Source of the DNA: Pseudomonadota bacterium
Lineage (GTDB): Bacteria; Pseudomonadota; Alphaproteobacteria; Sphingomonadales; Sphingomonadaceae
Assembly (NCBI GenBank): GCA_023422695.1
Contig: JAFAGN010000096.1
Coordinates: 1-26,940 of the forward strand
Length of the DNA: 26,940 bases
Direction of reading: 5' to 3'
The notes under the pieces are model-generated. The model worked only from the letters and a program-made list of their open reading frames with translations, ran no database searches and was not told the DNA's origin. The translations under genes and the position numbers were made by a program. Position 1 is the first letter of the stretch, and every line of letters starts with the position of its first letter. This document shows positions 1 through 8,327 of the stretch, piece by piece.

Positions 1-2
1 TT

Positions 3-1130
3 CGCCTCCCGCGGGGGGGGCGCGGGCGGCGCCGGATGCAGCGGGGCGCGCCCCGCACATCGCGCTACCTCCTCGAAATGCCCTATGCCTACCACTTCGA
101 TGCAGCGCTGTACGCGGCCTTCCTCAGGCGCCGCGCCGAGGCGGGCGGCGTCGAGCGCATCGAAGGCAGGATCGGCGAGGTGCGCCTTGATCCGCAGCGC
201 GGCGACGTCGCCGGCGTGACGCTGGACGACGGACGGCGGTTCGACGGCGATTTCTTTATCGACTGCTCTGGCTTTCGCGGATTGCTGATCGAGGGCGCGC
301 TGGCGAGCGGGTACGAAGATTGGTCGCGCTGGCTGCTTAACGATCGCGCTGTGGCGGTGCCCTGCGCCCACGGTACGGTGCCGCAGCTTCCGTGGACCGG
401 CGCCACGGCACGCGATGCCGGCTGGCAATGGCGCATTCCGCTCCAGCACCGCATCGGCAACGGCTATGTCTATTGCTCGGCGCATATCGGCGACGATGCT
501 GCCCTGGATACGCTGCTCTCCAATCTCGACGGCGCGGCGCAGGCGGAGCCCAACCAGCTGCGTTTCGTCAGCGGCAAGCGACGGCGGATGTGGAACCGCA
601 ATGTCGTGGCGCTCGGCCTTGCGAGCGGTTTCATGGAACCGCTGGAATCGACGAGCATCCACCTTGTTCAGGCTGGAATTTCGCGGCTCGTCAAAATGCT
701 CCCGTCAGGCGCCGCCGACCCTGCGGTCGCCGCGGAATTCAATCGGCAGAGCGACTTCGAATGGGAGCGTATCCGCGATTTCATCATTCTTCATTTCAAG
801 GCGACCGAGCGGCGGGACACGCCCTATTGGCGGGACCGGGCGGAAATGGACGTTCCCGACACCCTTGCAGCCAAAATCGACCTCTTCCGCGCGCAAGGCC
901 TGATCTTCCGCGAACATGAAGAGCTTTTCACCGAATCGGGATGGCTGCAGGTGCTGGTCGGACAAGCGGTCGAGCCCCTGCGCTGGCATCCGCTTGCCGA
1001 CAGTCTCGAACCGGCCGAGCTAGCGCAATTTATAGCCGGCATCTCGCTGACGATCGAGCGCGAAGTCGCGCAGATGGAAAATTACGACGCCTTCCTTGCC
1101 GCGGCGCGTCCCGCAGGAGTTGCTGCATGA
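3..1130 (+). CDS. Flavin-dependent tryptophan halogenase-like protein (5' end missing)
   Basis: The reading frame is open to the left window edge, so the N-terminal FAD-binding Rossmann part lies outside; the ATG at 36 is internal. About 375 codons are present, against roughly 500 residues for the family. Visible family signatures are FIDCSGFRGLLI (FAD-binding region), the halogenase WxWxIP motif as WQWRIP, SGKRRRMWNRNVVALGLA, and EPLESTSIHL, whose Glu-Ser (codons 645-650) matches the active-site Glu-Ser of PrnA/RebH. The family uses FADH2, O2 and halide to halogenate tryptophan or other substrates, but many sphingomonad and Caulobacter members sit in TonB-receptor carbohydrate loci with unknown substrate. 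It overlaps the downstream amylase by ATGA. Family assignment is firm; the true substrate is unknown. Confidence 0.9.
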   Translation, partial: RLPRGGRGRRRMQRGAPRTSRYLLEMPYAYHFDAALYAAFLRRRAEAGGVERIEGRIGEVRLDPQRGDVAGVTLDDGRRFDGDFFIDCSGFRGLLIEGALASGYEDWSRWLLNDRAVAVPCAHGTVPQLPWTGATARDAGWQWRIPLQHRIGNGYVYCSAHIGDDAALDTLLSNLDGAAQAEPNQLRFVSGKRRRMWNRNVVALGLASGFMEPLESTSIHLVQAGISRLVKMLPSGAADPAVAAEFNRQSDFEWERIRDFIILHFKATERRDTPYWRDRAEMDVPDTLAAKIDLFRAQGLIFREHEELFTESGWLQVLVGQAVEPLRWHPLADSLEPAELAQFIAGISLTIEREVAQMENYDAFLAAARPAGVAA

Positions 1131-2929
1131 TCCGTTGGTTCGTTCCGCTCGCGATGCTTGTCGCTTCGCTTCCCGCACCGGCGGCTGCGGAAGATGCGCG
1201 CTCGCGTCCCGTCTCCGACGACATCATCTATTTCGTGCTGCCCGACCGTTTCGAAAATGGCGACCGGTCGAACGATCGCGGCGGGCTGAAAGGCGATCGT
1301 CTTGCGACCGGTTATGATCCGACCGCGAAGGGATTTTATCATGGCGGTGATCTTGCCGGGCTTACGCGACGGCTCGATTATATCGAGGGTCTCGGCGCCA
1401 CCGCGATCTGGTTCGCGCCGATTTTCCGCAACAAGCCGGTGCAGGGACCGAAAGGCGATGAAAGCGCTGGTTATCATGGCTATTGGGTCACCGATTTCAC
1501 GAGCGTAGACCCGCATTTCGGCTCCAATGCCGAGTTCAAAGCCTTCGTCGACGCCGCTCATGCGCGCGGGATGAAGGTCTATATGGACATTATCACCAAC
1601 CACACGGCCGATGTTATCCAGTATCGCGATGGCGATGCGTCGAGCTATCGTTACCGCAGCCTCGCCGACTATCCCTTTGCGCGGCGTGGAGGGGTCGACG
1701 GACCGGCGATTAATCCCGGTTTCGCAGGTGACCGCGATCCGAGCCCCGATAACTGGTCGAAGCTCGTGGACCCCTCTTTCGCCTATCAGCCGTTCGTCCC
1801 GAAGGGCGAGGAACACAGCAAGGCCCCCGCGTGGCTCAACGATCCGGTCTATTATCATAATCGTGGCAACAGCGACTGGGTCGGCGAGTCCGCCCTCTAC
1901 GGTGATTTTGCAGGACTCGACGATCTGGCGACCGAGAATCCCGAAGTCATTAAGGGCTTTATCGAAATATACGGACGGTGGATCGACGAGTTCGGCATCG
2001 ACGGCTTTCGCATCGATACCGCCAAGCATGTGAACCCGGAATTCTGGCAAGCCTTCGTCCCCGCGATGCAGGCGCGTGCGCGGGCCCGCGGAATTCCCAA
2101 TTTCCATATCTTCGGGGAAATTTACATCGACGCGCTCGATCCCGGTGCGCTGGCGGCCTATACGCATTCCGCCGGACTTCCCGCGGTGCTCGATTTCGCC
2201 TTCGCCCGGGCCGCGATCGACGCGGCGAGCGGAACGAAGGGGACCGACCAATTTGCCCGCCTGTTCGACGGCGACATCCTCTACAAGGGCGGCGCGCGCG
2301 CCGCGCTGACATTGCCGACCTTCCTCGGCAATCATGACATGGGCCGTGTCGCGACCTTCGTGAAACAGGCGAACCCCGAAGCGGACGAGGCAGAGCTTCT
2401 GGCCCGCGTCAAGCTCGCGCACAGCATGCTACTCACCCTGCGTGGCATCCCCACCATCTACTATGGCGACGAGCAGGGCTTCCTGTCGGACGGCAACGAC
2501 CAGCTCGCGCGCGAAGACATGTTCGCCTCGAAAGTCGCCGTCTACAACGATAATGATCTCGTCGGCAGCAACGCCACGACCGCGACCGCGAACTTCGACG
2601 CCAGCCATCCGCTGTATCGCCATATCGCGACGCTCAGTGCTATTCGCCGGCACACACCGGCGCTCATGCGCGGATCCACGACGGTGCGGGCCTTCTCGGA
2701 CAAGGGCGGTCTGTTAGCCGTGTCGCGCTTCGATCCCGACACCGGCCGCGAGGTCGTGCTCGCCTTCAATACGTCTACAACGCAATTGTCCGCTAACATC
2801 GCGGTCGATATGAAAAGCCGGGCCTTCGAGGCGCTTTCAGGCAATTGTCCGGCAGCCTCCGCCGCGCCCGGCACCCTTGCCATCACCGTCCCGGCCTTCG
2901 GCACCTTGATCTGCCAGGCCGGCGAATAA
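1127..2929 (+). CDS. Exported GH13 alpha-amylase
   Basis: The product is 600 aa. I chose ATG 1127 because it overlaps the halogenase stop as ATGA, has AGGAG at 1114-1118, and opens with a signal peptide (MIRWFVPLAMLVASLPAPAA, cleavage near AAAEDA). A longer in-frame start at 941 would run through the previous gene. All four GH13 motifs are visible: region I DIITNH (D154-H159), region II GFRIDTAKH with nucleophile D297, region III FGEIY with acid/base E331, and region IV GNHD with D404. The N-terminus IIYFVLPDRFENGD is typical of the alpha-amylase/neopullulanase-like subgroup. It likely cleaves alpha-1,4-glucans or maltodextrins in the periplasm or at the cell surface. The exact bond and product specificity cannot be read from sequence alone. 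Confidence 0.93.
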   Translation: MIRWFVPLAMLVASLPAPAAAEDARSRPVSDDIIYFVLPDRFENGDRSNDRGGLKGDRLATGYDPTAKGFYHGGDLAGLTRRLDYIEGLGATAIWFAPIFRNKPVQGPKGDESAGYHGYWVTDFTSVDPHFGSNAEFKAFVDAAHARGMKVYMDIITNHTADVIQYRDGDASSYRYRSLADYPFARRGGVDGPAINPGFAGDRDPSPDNWSKLVDPSFAYQPFVPKGEEHSKAPAWLNDPVYYHNRGNSDWVGESALYGDFAGLDDLATENPEVIKGFIEIYGRWIDEFGIDGFRIDTAKHVNPEFWQAFVPAMQARARARGIPNFHIFGEIYIDALDPGALAAYTHSAGLPAVLDFAFARAAIDAASGTKGTDQFARLFDGDILYKGGARAALTLPTFLGNHDMGRVATFVKQANPEADEAELLARVKLAHSMLLTLRGIPTIYYGDEQGFLSDGNDQLAREDMFASKVAVYNDNDLVGSNATTATANFDASHPLYRHIATLSAIRRHTPALMRGSTTVRAFSDKGGLLAVSRFDPDTGREVVLAFNTSTTQLSANIAVDMKSRAFEALSGNCPAASAAPGTLAITVPAFGTLICQAGE

Positions 2930-2941
2930 GCGAAAACAACA

Positions 2942-4588
2942 GTGACGATAAACCAGCCCCTCGCAAAAGACCCGCATAGCTGTACCGAAGCCTCTCCGCC
3001 TTGGTGGAAGGGTGCCGTCATATATCAGGTCTATCCGCGTAGCTTCGCCGATTCGAACGGCGACGGGGTTGGGGACCTTGCCGGCATTACTGCCCGGCTC
3101 GACTATATCGCGTCCCTCGGTGTCGATGCGATCTGGCTTTCTCCCTTCTACCCTTCGCCGATGGACGACTTCGGATATGATATTTCCGACTATCGCGGCG
3201 TCGATCCGATTTTCGGGACTCTCGACGATTTCGATGCACTCATCGCCCGCGCGCACGCGCTTGGTCTGAAGGTAACCACCGACCTGGTTTTTGCCCACAC
3301 GTCGGATCGCCATGCCTGGTTCGCCGAAAGCCGCACGAGCCGCGAGAATTCGAAGGCCGACTGGTATGTTTGGGCGGACGCGCGGCCCGACGGTACGCCG
3401 CCGACCAATTGGCAGTCGGTGTTCGGGGGCCCCGCCTGGACGTGGGACGCGCGCCGCGGCCAATATTATCTCCATAATTTCCTAGGCTCGCAGCCGCAGC
3501 TCAACGGGCATAACCCCGACGTGCAACAGGCCCTGCTCGACGTCGTGCAATTCTGGCTCGACCGGGGGGTCGACGGCTTTCGTATCGACGCGATCAATTT
3601 CGCGATGCACGATCCCGAACTTCGCGACAATCCGCCGGCGGCGCCCTCGAACAAGGTCCGGACGCGGCCCTTCGATTTCCAGCAAAAAATCTACAACCAG
3701 TCGCACCCCGACATCCCGTTGTTTCTCGAACGGATTCGGGCGCTTACCGATCGCTATGCCGACAGGTTCACTGTTGCGGAGGTCGGCGGCGACGACGCGG
3801 TGCGCGAGATGCGGCAGTTTACCGCCGGCGGGCACCGGCTCAACAGCGCCTATGGCTTCGATTTCCTCTATGCGGACCAGCTGACCCCGAAGCTCGTTCG
3901 CGAGGCGGCGGAGCAATGGCCCGATGCGCCCGGGACCGGCTGGCCAAGCTGGGCCTTCGAAAATCACGATGCGCCGCGAGCTCTCTCCCGCTGGACTCCG
4001 CCCGGCGCCGACCGCGCGGCCTATGCACGAATGAAGATGGCGCTGCTTTGTGCGCTGCGCGGCAACATCATCATTTACAACGGCGAGGAATTGGGACTGG
4101 ACCAGGTCGACATACCTTTCGAACTGATCAAGGATCCCGAGGCTCTCAAGAATTGGCCGCTTACCTTGTCGCGCGACGGCGCGCGCACGCCGCTCCCGTG
4201 GGAGGGCGGCACGGCCCATGCGGGCTTTTCCAGCGCTGAGCCTTGGTTGCCGCTGGGCGCGGCACATGCGGCGCTCGCGGTCGACCGGCAAGAGGATGAT
4301 CCGGCCTCGCTGCTGCATCTGACGCGTCGACTTGTGGCGCTGCGCGCCGGGTACCCGGCCCTCCGCGCGGGCGATAACCGGAACTGGATAACCGAGGGCG
4401 ATCTGCTCGCCTTTGACCGAATTGCCAGGGACGATCACCTTCGCTGCCTCTTCAATCTTGGAAATGGAACAATCGACATTTCCGGGCACGCGGGTGTCGG
4501 CACGCCGGTCGTGGCGCTCAACGGAGCCACCATCGATTGTCTGCCGCCCTGCGGCGCGCTCTGGCTGAACGTCCAAGGAGATATGTGA
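2942..4588 (+). CDS. GH13 alpha-glucosidase (maltase type), probably cytoplasmic
   Basis: The product is 548 aa with a GTG start at 2942, 12 bases after the amylase stop. No ATG lies before the conserved opening WWKGAVIYQVYPRSF, so the GTG is the only reasonable start; its ribosome site is weak, which suggests coupling to the amylase. Catalytic residues are D216 (GFRIDAIN), E280 (TVAEVGG) and D343 (ENHDAPR). Region I reads DLVFAH (D114-H119), with Ala where most GH13 enzymes have Asn; Ser is common at this site in related proteobacterial alpha-glucosidases. There is no signal peptide, unlike the flanking hydrolases, so the enzyme should act on maltose or isomaltose-type oligosaccharides in the cytoplasm. 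The alternative name is oligo-1,6-glucosidase. The stop overlaps the next ATG by one base (TGATG). Confidence 0.9.
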   Translation: MTINQPLAKDPHSCTEASPPWWKGAVIYQVYPRSFADSNGDGVGDLAGITARLDYIASLGVDAIWLSPFYPSPMDDFGYDISDYRGVDPIFGTLDDFDALIARAHALGLKVTTDLVFAHTSDRHAWFAESRTSRENSKADWYVWADARPDGTPPTNWQSVFGGPAWTWDARRGQYYLHNFLGSQPQLNGHNPDVQQALLDVVQFWLDRGVDGFRIDAINFAMHDPELRDNPPAAPSNKVRTRPFDFQQKIYNQSHPDIPLFLERIRALTDRYADRFTVAEVGGDDAVREMRQFTAGGHRLNSAYGFDFLYADQLTPKLVREAAEQWPDAPGTGWPSWAFENHDAPRALSRWTPPGADRAAYARMKMALLCALRGNIIIYNGEELGLDQVDIPFELIKDPEALKNWPLTLSRDGARTPLPWEGGTAHAGFSSAEPWLPLGAAHAALAVDRQEDDPASLLHLTRRLVALRAGYPALRAGDNRNWITEGDLLAFDRIARDDHLRCLFNLGNGTIDISGHAGVGTPVVALNGATIDCLPPCGALWLNVQGDM

Positions 4589-6630
4589 TGCGCCGTCTGG
4601 CTCTGGCCGCCTTTGTTTCGTTCGCCCCGGTTCCCCTCCTCGCCCAGCCGGCGCCGGCGACGCAAACCGCCACCTCGCCCGACGGCAGCATCGTTCTGAC
4701 GGTGTCCACCGACGGCGACCAGCGACCGACATGGTCGCTGTCGCGGCGGGGCAAGCTGCTCATCGCGCCCTCGAAACTCGGGTTCATCCTGACGGACGGC
4801 ATCGGATTGCAACGCGGCTTCTCGATCGTCGACAGCGAGCGCAAGCGTTCCGATACGCGTTGGGAGCAACCGTGGGGCGAACGCCGCTTCATCCGCGATG
4901 TGCACAACGAACTGCTGGTCCGGTTCCGGCAAGACGAGAGCTGGGGCGGCCACGCGATGAACCTTCGCTTCCGGCTTTTCGACGACGGCATCGGCTTCCG
5001 CTACGAGTTGCCCGAACAACCCGGCTTCAAGACAGCGCATATCGCCGACGAATTCACCGAGTTCGACATCGTACCCCAAGGGACGGCCTGGTGGATTACC
5101 GGCGGCGAATGGAACCGCTATGAGCAGGTCTACCAGAAAACGCCGATCGACGCCGTCGCCACGGCGCACACGCCGTTGACCATGCGCCTCGACGACGGGA
5201 CGCATCTCGCCTTTCACGAGGCCGCGCTGGTCGACTATGCGGGCATGTGGCTCAAGCGCGCTGAAGGGCAGAAGTTTCGCGCCACCCTGTCGCCGTCGTC
5301 GCGCGGACCGCGCGTCACGCGCGATCTGCCCTTCGCGACGCCATGGCGGACGATCAGGATCGCGGATTCGGCGGCGGGTCTCGTCGAAAACGACCTCGAA
5401 CTCAACCTGAACGAGCCGAACAAGCTCGGGGACGTCAGTTGGGTGAAGCCGATGAAATATGTCGGAATCTGGTGGGGCATGATCCGTGGGGACTGGAGCT
5501 GGGCCGAGGGGCCGAAGCATGGTGCGACGACCCAGAGAACCAAGGACTATATCGATTTTGCCGCGAAACACGGGTTCGGCGGGGTTCTGGTGGAAGGCTG
5601 GAACAAGGGCTGGGACGGAAACTGGTTCGGCCATGGCGACAAATTCAGCTTTACCCAGCCGACCGCGGATTTCGACCTCGCGGCGGTGACCGATTATGCG
5701 AAGCGCAAGGGCGTGACGCTGATCGGTCATCACGAGACGGGCGGAAACATAGCCGTTTATGAGGCGCAGCTCGAAGATGCGATGAGGCTGTATGGAAGGC
5801 TTGGCGTCAAAGCCGTCAAGACCGGTTATGTTGCCGACGCGGGCGGGATCATCGCACCCGGCGATGCGCCTGGCGAAACCCGCATGGAGTGGCACGACGG
5901 CCAGCGGCAGGTCGAACATCATCTCAAGGTCGTCGAGACGGCGGCCCGGTACAAGATCGCGGTCAACCCTCACGAACCCGTGAAGGACACCGGCCTTCGC
6001 CGCACGTACCCGAACTGGGTCGCGCGCGAAGGTGCGCGAGGCATGGAATATAACGCCTGGGGCGCCTTCGCCAACGGCCCCGATCACGAGCCGACGCTGG
6101 TGTACACGCGCATGCTATCCGGACCGATGGATTTCACCCCCGGCGTGCTCAGCCTCGAGGGCGCAAACAAGGCGCCGCTGGCCTCGACGCTTGCGAAGCA
6201 GCTTGGGCTCTACCTTGCGATATATTCTCCCATCCAGATGGCCGCGGACTTCATCGAAAACCTCGAGGCGCATCCGCGCGAACTCGACTTCATTTCCAAA
6301 GTCCCTGCCGATTGGTCCGAGAGCAAATTGATTGCCGGAGAAGTCGGCGACTATGCGATCTTTGCCCGCAAGGACCGCGCAAGCGCCGACTGGTATGTCG
6401 GCGGCGTCAACGATGCGACCGAGCGGACGCTGTCGCTGCGGTTCGACTTCCTCGATCCCGGCAAGACCTATACGGCAACCATCTACAAGGATGGCGAAGG
6501 CGCAACCTATCTCACCGACGCCCGGCACCGCATCGCCTATGACAATATCCGGGTGAAAAAGGGCGACACGTACCGCCTGTGGCTCGCTCCGGGCGGGGGA
6601 GCGGCCATGCGCCTGCATCCCGGACGATGA
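4588..6630 (+). CDS. Exported GH97 alpha-glucosidase (SusB-like)
   Basis: The product is 680 aa. ATG 4588 is chosen because AAGGAG (4575-4580) precedes it, it overlaps the previous stop by one base, and it begins a signal peptide (MRRLALAAFV...LLAQPAPA). The N-terminal beta-rich domain spans about 25-280, the catalytic barrel about 285-560, and a C-terminal beta domain follows. The four glutamates of the inverting SusB enzyme appear with identical spacing: E383 in GHHETGG (SusB E439), E463 in NPHEP (E508), E481 in VAREGARG (E526) and E487 in GMEYNAW (E532). This points to an inverting alpha-glucosidase rather than the retaining GH97 group that uses an Asp nucleophile. It likely releases glucose from maltodextrins in the periplasm and feeds the transporter and glucokinase downstream. 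Confidence 0.93.
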   Translation: MRRLALAAFVSFAPVPLLAQPAPATQTATSPDGSIVLTVSTDGDQRPTWSLSRRGKLLIAPSKLGFILTDGIGLQRGFSIVDSERKRSDTRWEQPWGERRFIRDVHNELLVRFRQDESWGGHAMNLRFRLFDDGIGFRYELPEQPGFKTAHIADEFTEFDIVPQGTAWWITGGEWNRYEQVYQKTPIDAVATAHTPLTMRLDDGTHLAFHEAALVDYAGMWLKRAEGQKFRATLSPSSRGPRVTRDLPFATPWRTIRIADSAAGLVENDLELNLNEPNKLGDVSWVKPMKYVGIWWGMIRGDWSWAEGPKHGATTQRTKDYIDFAAKHGFGGVLVEGWNKGWDGNWFGHGDKFSFTQPTADFDLAAVTDYAKRKGVTLIGHHETGGNIAVYEAQLEDAMRLYGRLGVKAVKTGYVADAGGIIAPGDAPGETRMEWHDGQRQVEHHLKVVETAARYKIAVNPHEPVKDTGLRRTYPNWVAREGARGMEYNAWGAFANGPDHEPTLVYTRMLSGPMDFTPGVLSLEGANKAPLASTLAKQLGLYLAIYSPIQMAADFIENLEAHPRELDFISKVPADWSESKLIAGEVGDYAIFARKDRASADWYVGGVNDATERTLSLRFDFLDPGKTYTATIYKDGEGATYLTDARHRIAYDNIRVKKGDTYRLWLAPGGGAAMRLHPGR

Positions 6631-6902
6631 CGATCCGGCGGCACCTGGTGGCGGCGCTGATGGCGCTGTGGGCGCTGCTCGCCCTGCCTGCCGAAGCCGC
6701 CGATCGCGGCCGTCTTCTCCAATATGATCATGTCTTCGCTGCCGGATTGCCCGAGCAACGCCTGACGATCTGGCTGCCGCCCGGCTACGACAAGGGCGTC
6801 CGTCGCTATCCGGTCGTCTATATGCACGATGGCCATAATCTCTTCGATCGGGCGTCGTCGAACTTCGGGAAGATATGGGAGGCTGAGCGCCGCACGGACT
6901 GA
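6627..6902 (+). pseudogene. Truncated exported esterase (alpha/beta-hydrolase family), 5' remnant
   Basis: The frame encodes 91 aa and starts with an ATGA overlap on the GH97 stop. It has a signal peptide (MTIRRHLVAALMALWALLALPAEAA) followed by the start of a 'putative esterase' domain: RLTIWLPPGYDKG, YPVVYMHDGHNLFD and FGKIWEAE. In the family (typically about 270-300 aa) the text continues into the nucleophile elbow and catalytic triad; here homology stops after IWEAE and TGA follows three codons later, so every catalytic residue is absent. None of the three plus-strand frames between 6903 and 6971 resumes an esterase sequence, which suggests an internal deletion rather than a simple frameshift. 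The intact relative would be a secreted carbohydrate esterase of the operon. A functional small protein cannot be excluded but is unlikely. Confidence 0.75.
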
Positions 6903-6971
6903 CGGGCAGGCGCTCGCGAATTGCCGAGATTATCGGGCAGCATGCCCAGGCCGTTTTGGGGAGATATAGAT

Positions 6972-8267
6972 ATGGCGATTGTGCCGCAGGATAGCGCGAT
7001 GGATGCGGGCCGAGGAACCGAGCCGGGCGGCCATGTCGATGCCCCCGAGCTGCGCCTGTTCGTGATGGGCCTGTTTTTCATCTTCGGTGGCATCACGTCG
7101 CTGAACGATGTGCTGATCCCCAAACTCAAAGAGCTGTTCACGCTCAACTATACGCAGGCGATGTTGGTGCAGTTCTGCTTCTTCACCGCCTATCTGCTGA
7201 TCGGCATCCCGGGCGCCAAGCTGGTCAAAAGGATCGGCTATATGCGCGGCGCGGTGGCGGGACTGGTGACGATGATGGTCGGCTGCCTGCTCTTCATCCC
7301 GGCATCGCAGACCGCGACCTATGGGCTGTTTCTCTTTGCGCTGTTCGTCCTCGCCAGCGGGGTGGTGATCGTGCAGGTCGTCGCCAACCCGCTGATCTCG
7401 CTGCTGGGCAAGCCCCAGACCGCGCATAGCCGCCTGACCTTTGCGCAGGCGTTCAACTCGCTCGGCACCACCATCTTCCCGCTCGTCGGGGCGGGACTGA
7501 TCCTCGGCTCGCTCAAGGATGTGTCGGCGGAGGATCTGTCGGGGGCAGCGCTGGATGCCTATCGCGTCGCCGAGAGCGAGGCGATTGTTCACGGCTACCT
7601 CGGGATCGCGGCGGCGCTCGCGGTCGTTGCGGTGGCGGTGTGGATGTTCCGGGGGCGGCTCAAGGACGAGAAGCATGAGGCCAGCAGTGGCTTTGCGGGC
7701 CTCGATCTTCTCAAGCGTCCACGCTTCAGCTTCGGGGCGCTGTGCATCTTCCTCTATGTCGGTGCCGAGGTGTCGATCGGCTCGCTGGTTATCAACTATC
7801 TCGCGCTCGAACGCGTGCTCGGCCAGCCCGAGTCCGCTATCGGCTGGATGATCGCGCTCTATTGGGGCGGCGCGATGCTCGGGCGCTTCATCGGCTCGTG
7901 GATCATGTATCTCGGCGTCAGCCCCGGCAAATTGCTCGCGGCGGTGGCGGTTGGCGCCATCACGCTGATCCTCGTCTCCGCCAGCAGCAGCGGGACCGTC
8001 GCGGCCTATTCGCTGCTCGCGATCGGCCTGACCAACGCGATCATGTTCCCGACGATCTTCAGCCTCGCGTCCGAAAAGCTTGGACCGCGCGCGGCGGACG
8101 GGTCGGGCATCATCAACATCGCGATCTTCGGCGGCGCCGTCGTCCCGCTCGCGACCGGCGCGCTCGCCGACCTGACCGGCAGTCTGGCGCTGGCGTTGTT
8201 GCTGCCCGCCCTTTGCTATGCAGTGATCGCATGCTTCGGCTATTATGCCCGGCGCCCGGCTGTATAA
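6972..8267 (+). CDS. Sugar MFS transporter, FucP/GluP (glucose/galactose) type
   Basis: The product is 431 aa. ATG 6972 is preferred over an in-frame TTG at 6921 because GGGGAGA (6957-6963) sits at good spacing. The protein is very hydrophobic with about 12 membrane segments, the first near residues 28-48 (FVMGLFFIFGGITSLND). Family features are LNDVLIPKLKELF, YLLIGIPGAKLVKRIGYMRG, the conserved ANPLISLLG and the AFNSLGTT segment. The family imports hexoses (fucose, glucose, galactose, N-acetylglucosamine) with protons. With glucokinase just downstream and glucose-releasing enzymes upstream, D-glucose is the likely substrate; this is inference from context. The gap to the esterase remnant is 69 bases and to glucokinase 60 bases. 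Confidence 0.9.
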   Translation: MAIVPQDSAMDAGRGTEPGGHVDAPELRLFVMGLFFIFGGITSLNDVLIPKLKELFTLNYTQAMLVQFCFFTAYLLIGIPGAKLVKRIGYMRGAVAGLVTMMVGCLLFIPASQTATYGLFLFALFVLASGVVIVQVVANPLISLLGKPQTAHSRLTFAQAFNSLGTTIFPLVGAGLILGSLKDVSAEDLSGAALDAYRVAESEAIVHGYLGIAAALAVVAVAVWMFRGRLKDEKHEASSGFAGLDLLKRPRFSFGALCIFLYVGAEVSIGSLVINYLALERVLGQPESAIGWMIALYWGGAMLGRFIGSWIMYLGVSPGKLLAAVAVGAITLILVSASSSGTVAAYSLLAIGLTNAIMFPTIFSLASEKLGPRAADGSGIINIAIFGGAVVPLATGALADLTGSLALALLLPALCYAVIACFGYYARRPAV

Positions 8268-8293
8268 CGCGGCGTCTTGCAATTGAGTTTGGC

Positions 8294-8311
8294 GTCGGGG
8301 ACTGACCCGAC
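8294..8311 (+). promoter_or_regulatory. Small hairpin in the glucokinase leader
   Basis: A perfect 6-bp stem (GTCGGG / CCCGAC) closes a 6-base loop just before the glucokinase ribosome-binding site at 8315-8323, and two more pairs form after a mismatch. There is no U-run, so it is not an intrinsic terminator. It might be an mRNA structure or a protein-binding palindrome; no function is established. Confidence 0.25.
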
Positions 8312-8327
8312 ACCGAAGAGGAGCACT

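Noticed and set aside
1082..2422. 446-codon minus-strand open frame
   Set aside because: It is a shadow of the alpha-amylase; no family resemblance and no ribosome site.
4435..6087. 550-codon minus-strand open frame
   Set aside because: It is antisense to the GH97 gene, whose catalytic glutamates are all present on the plus strand.
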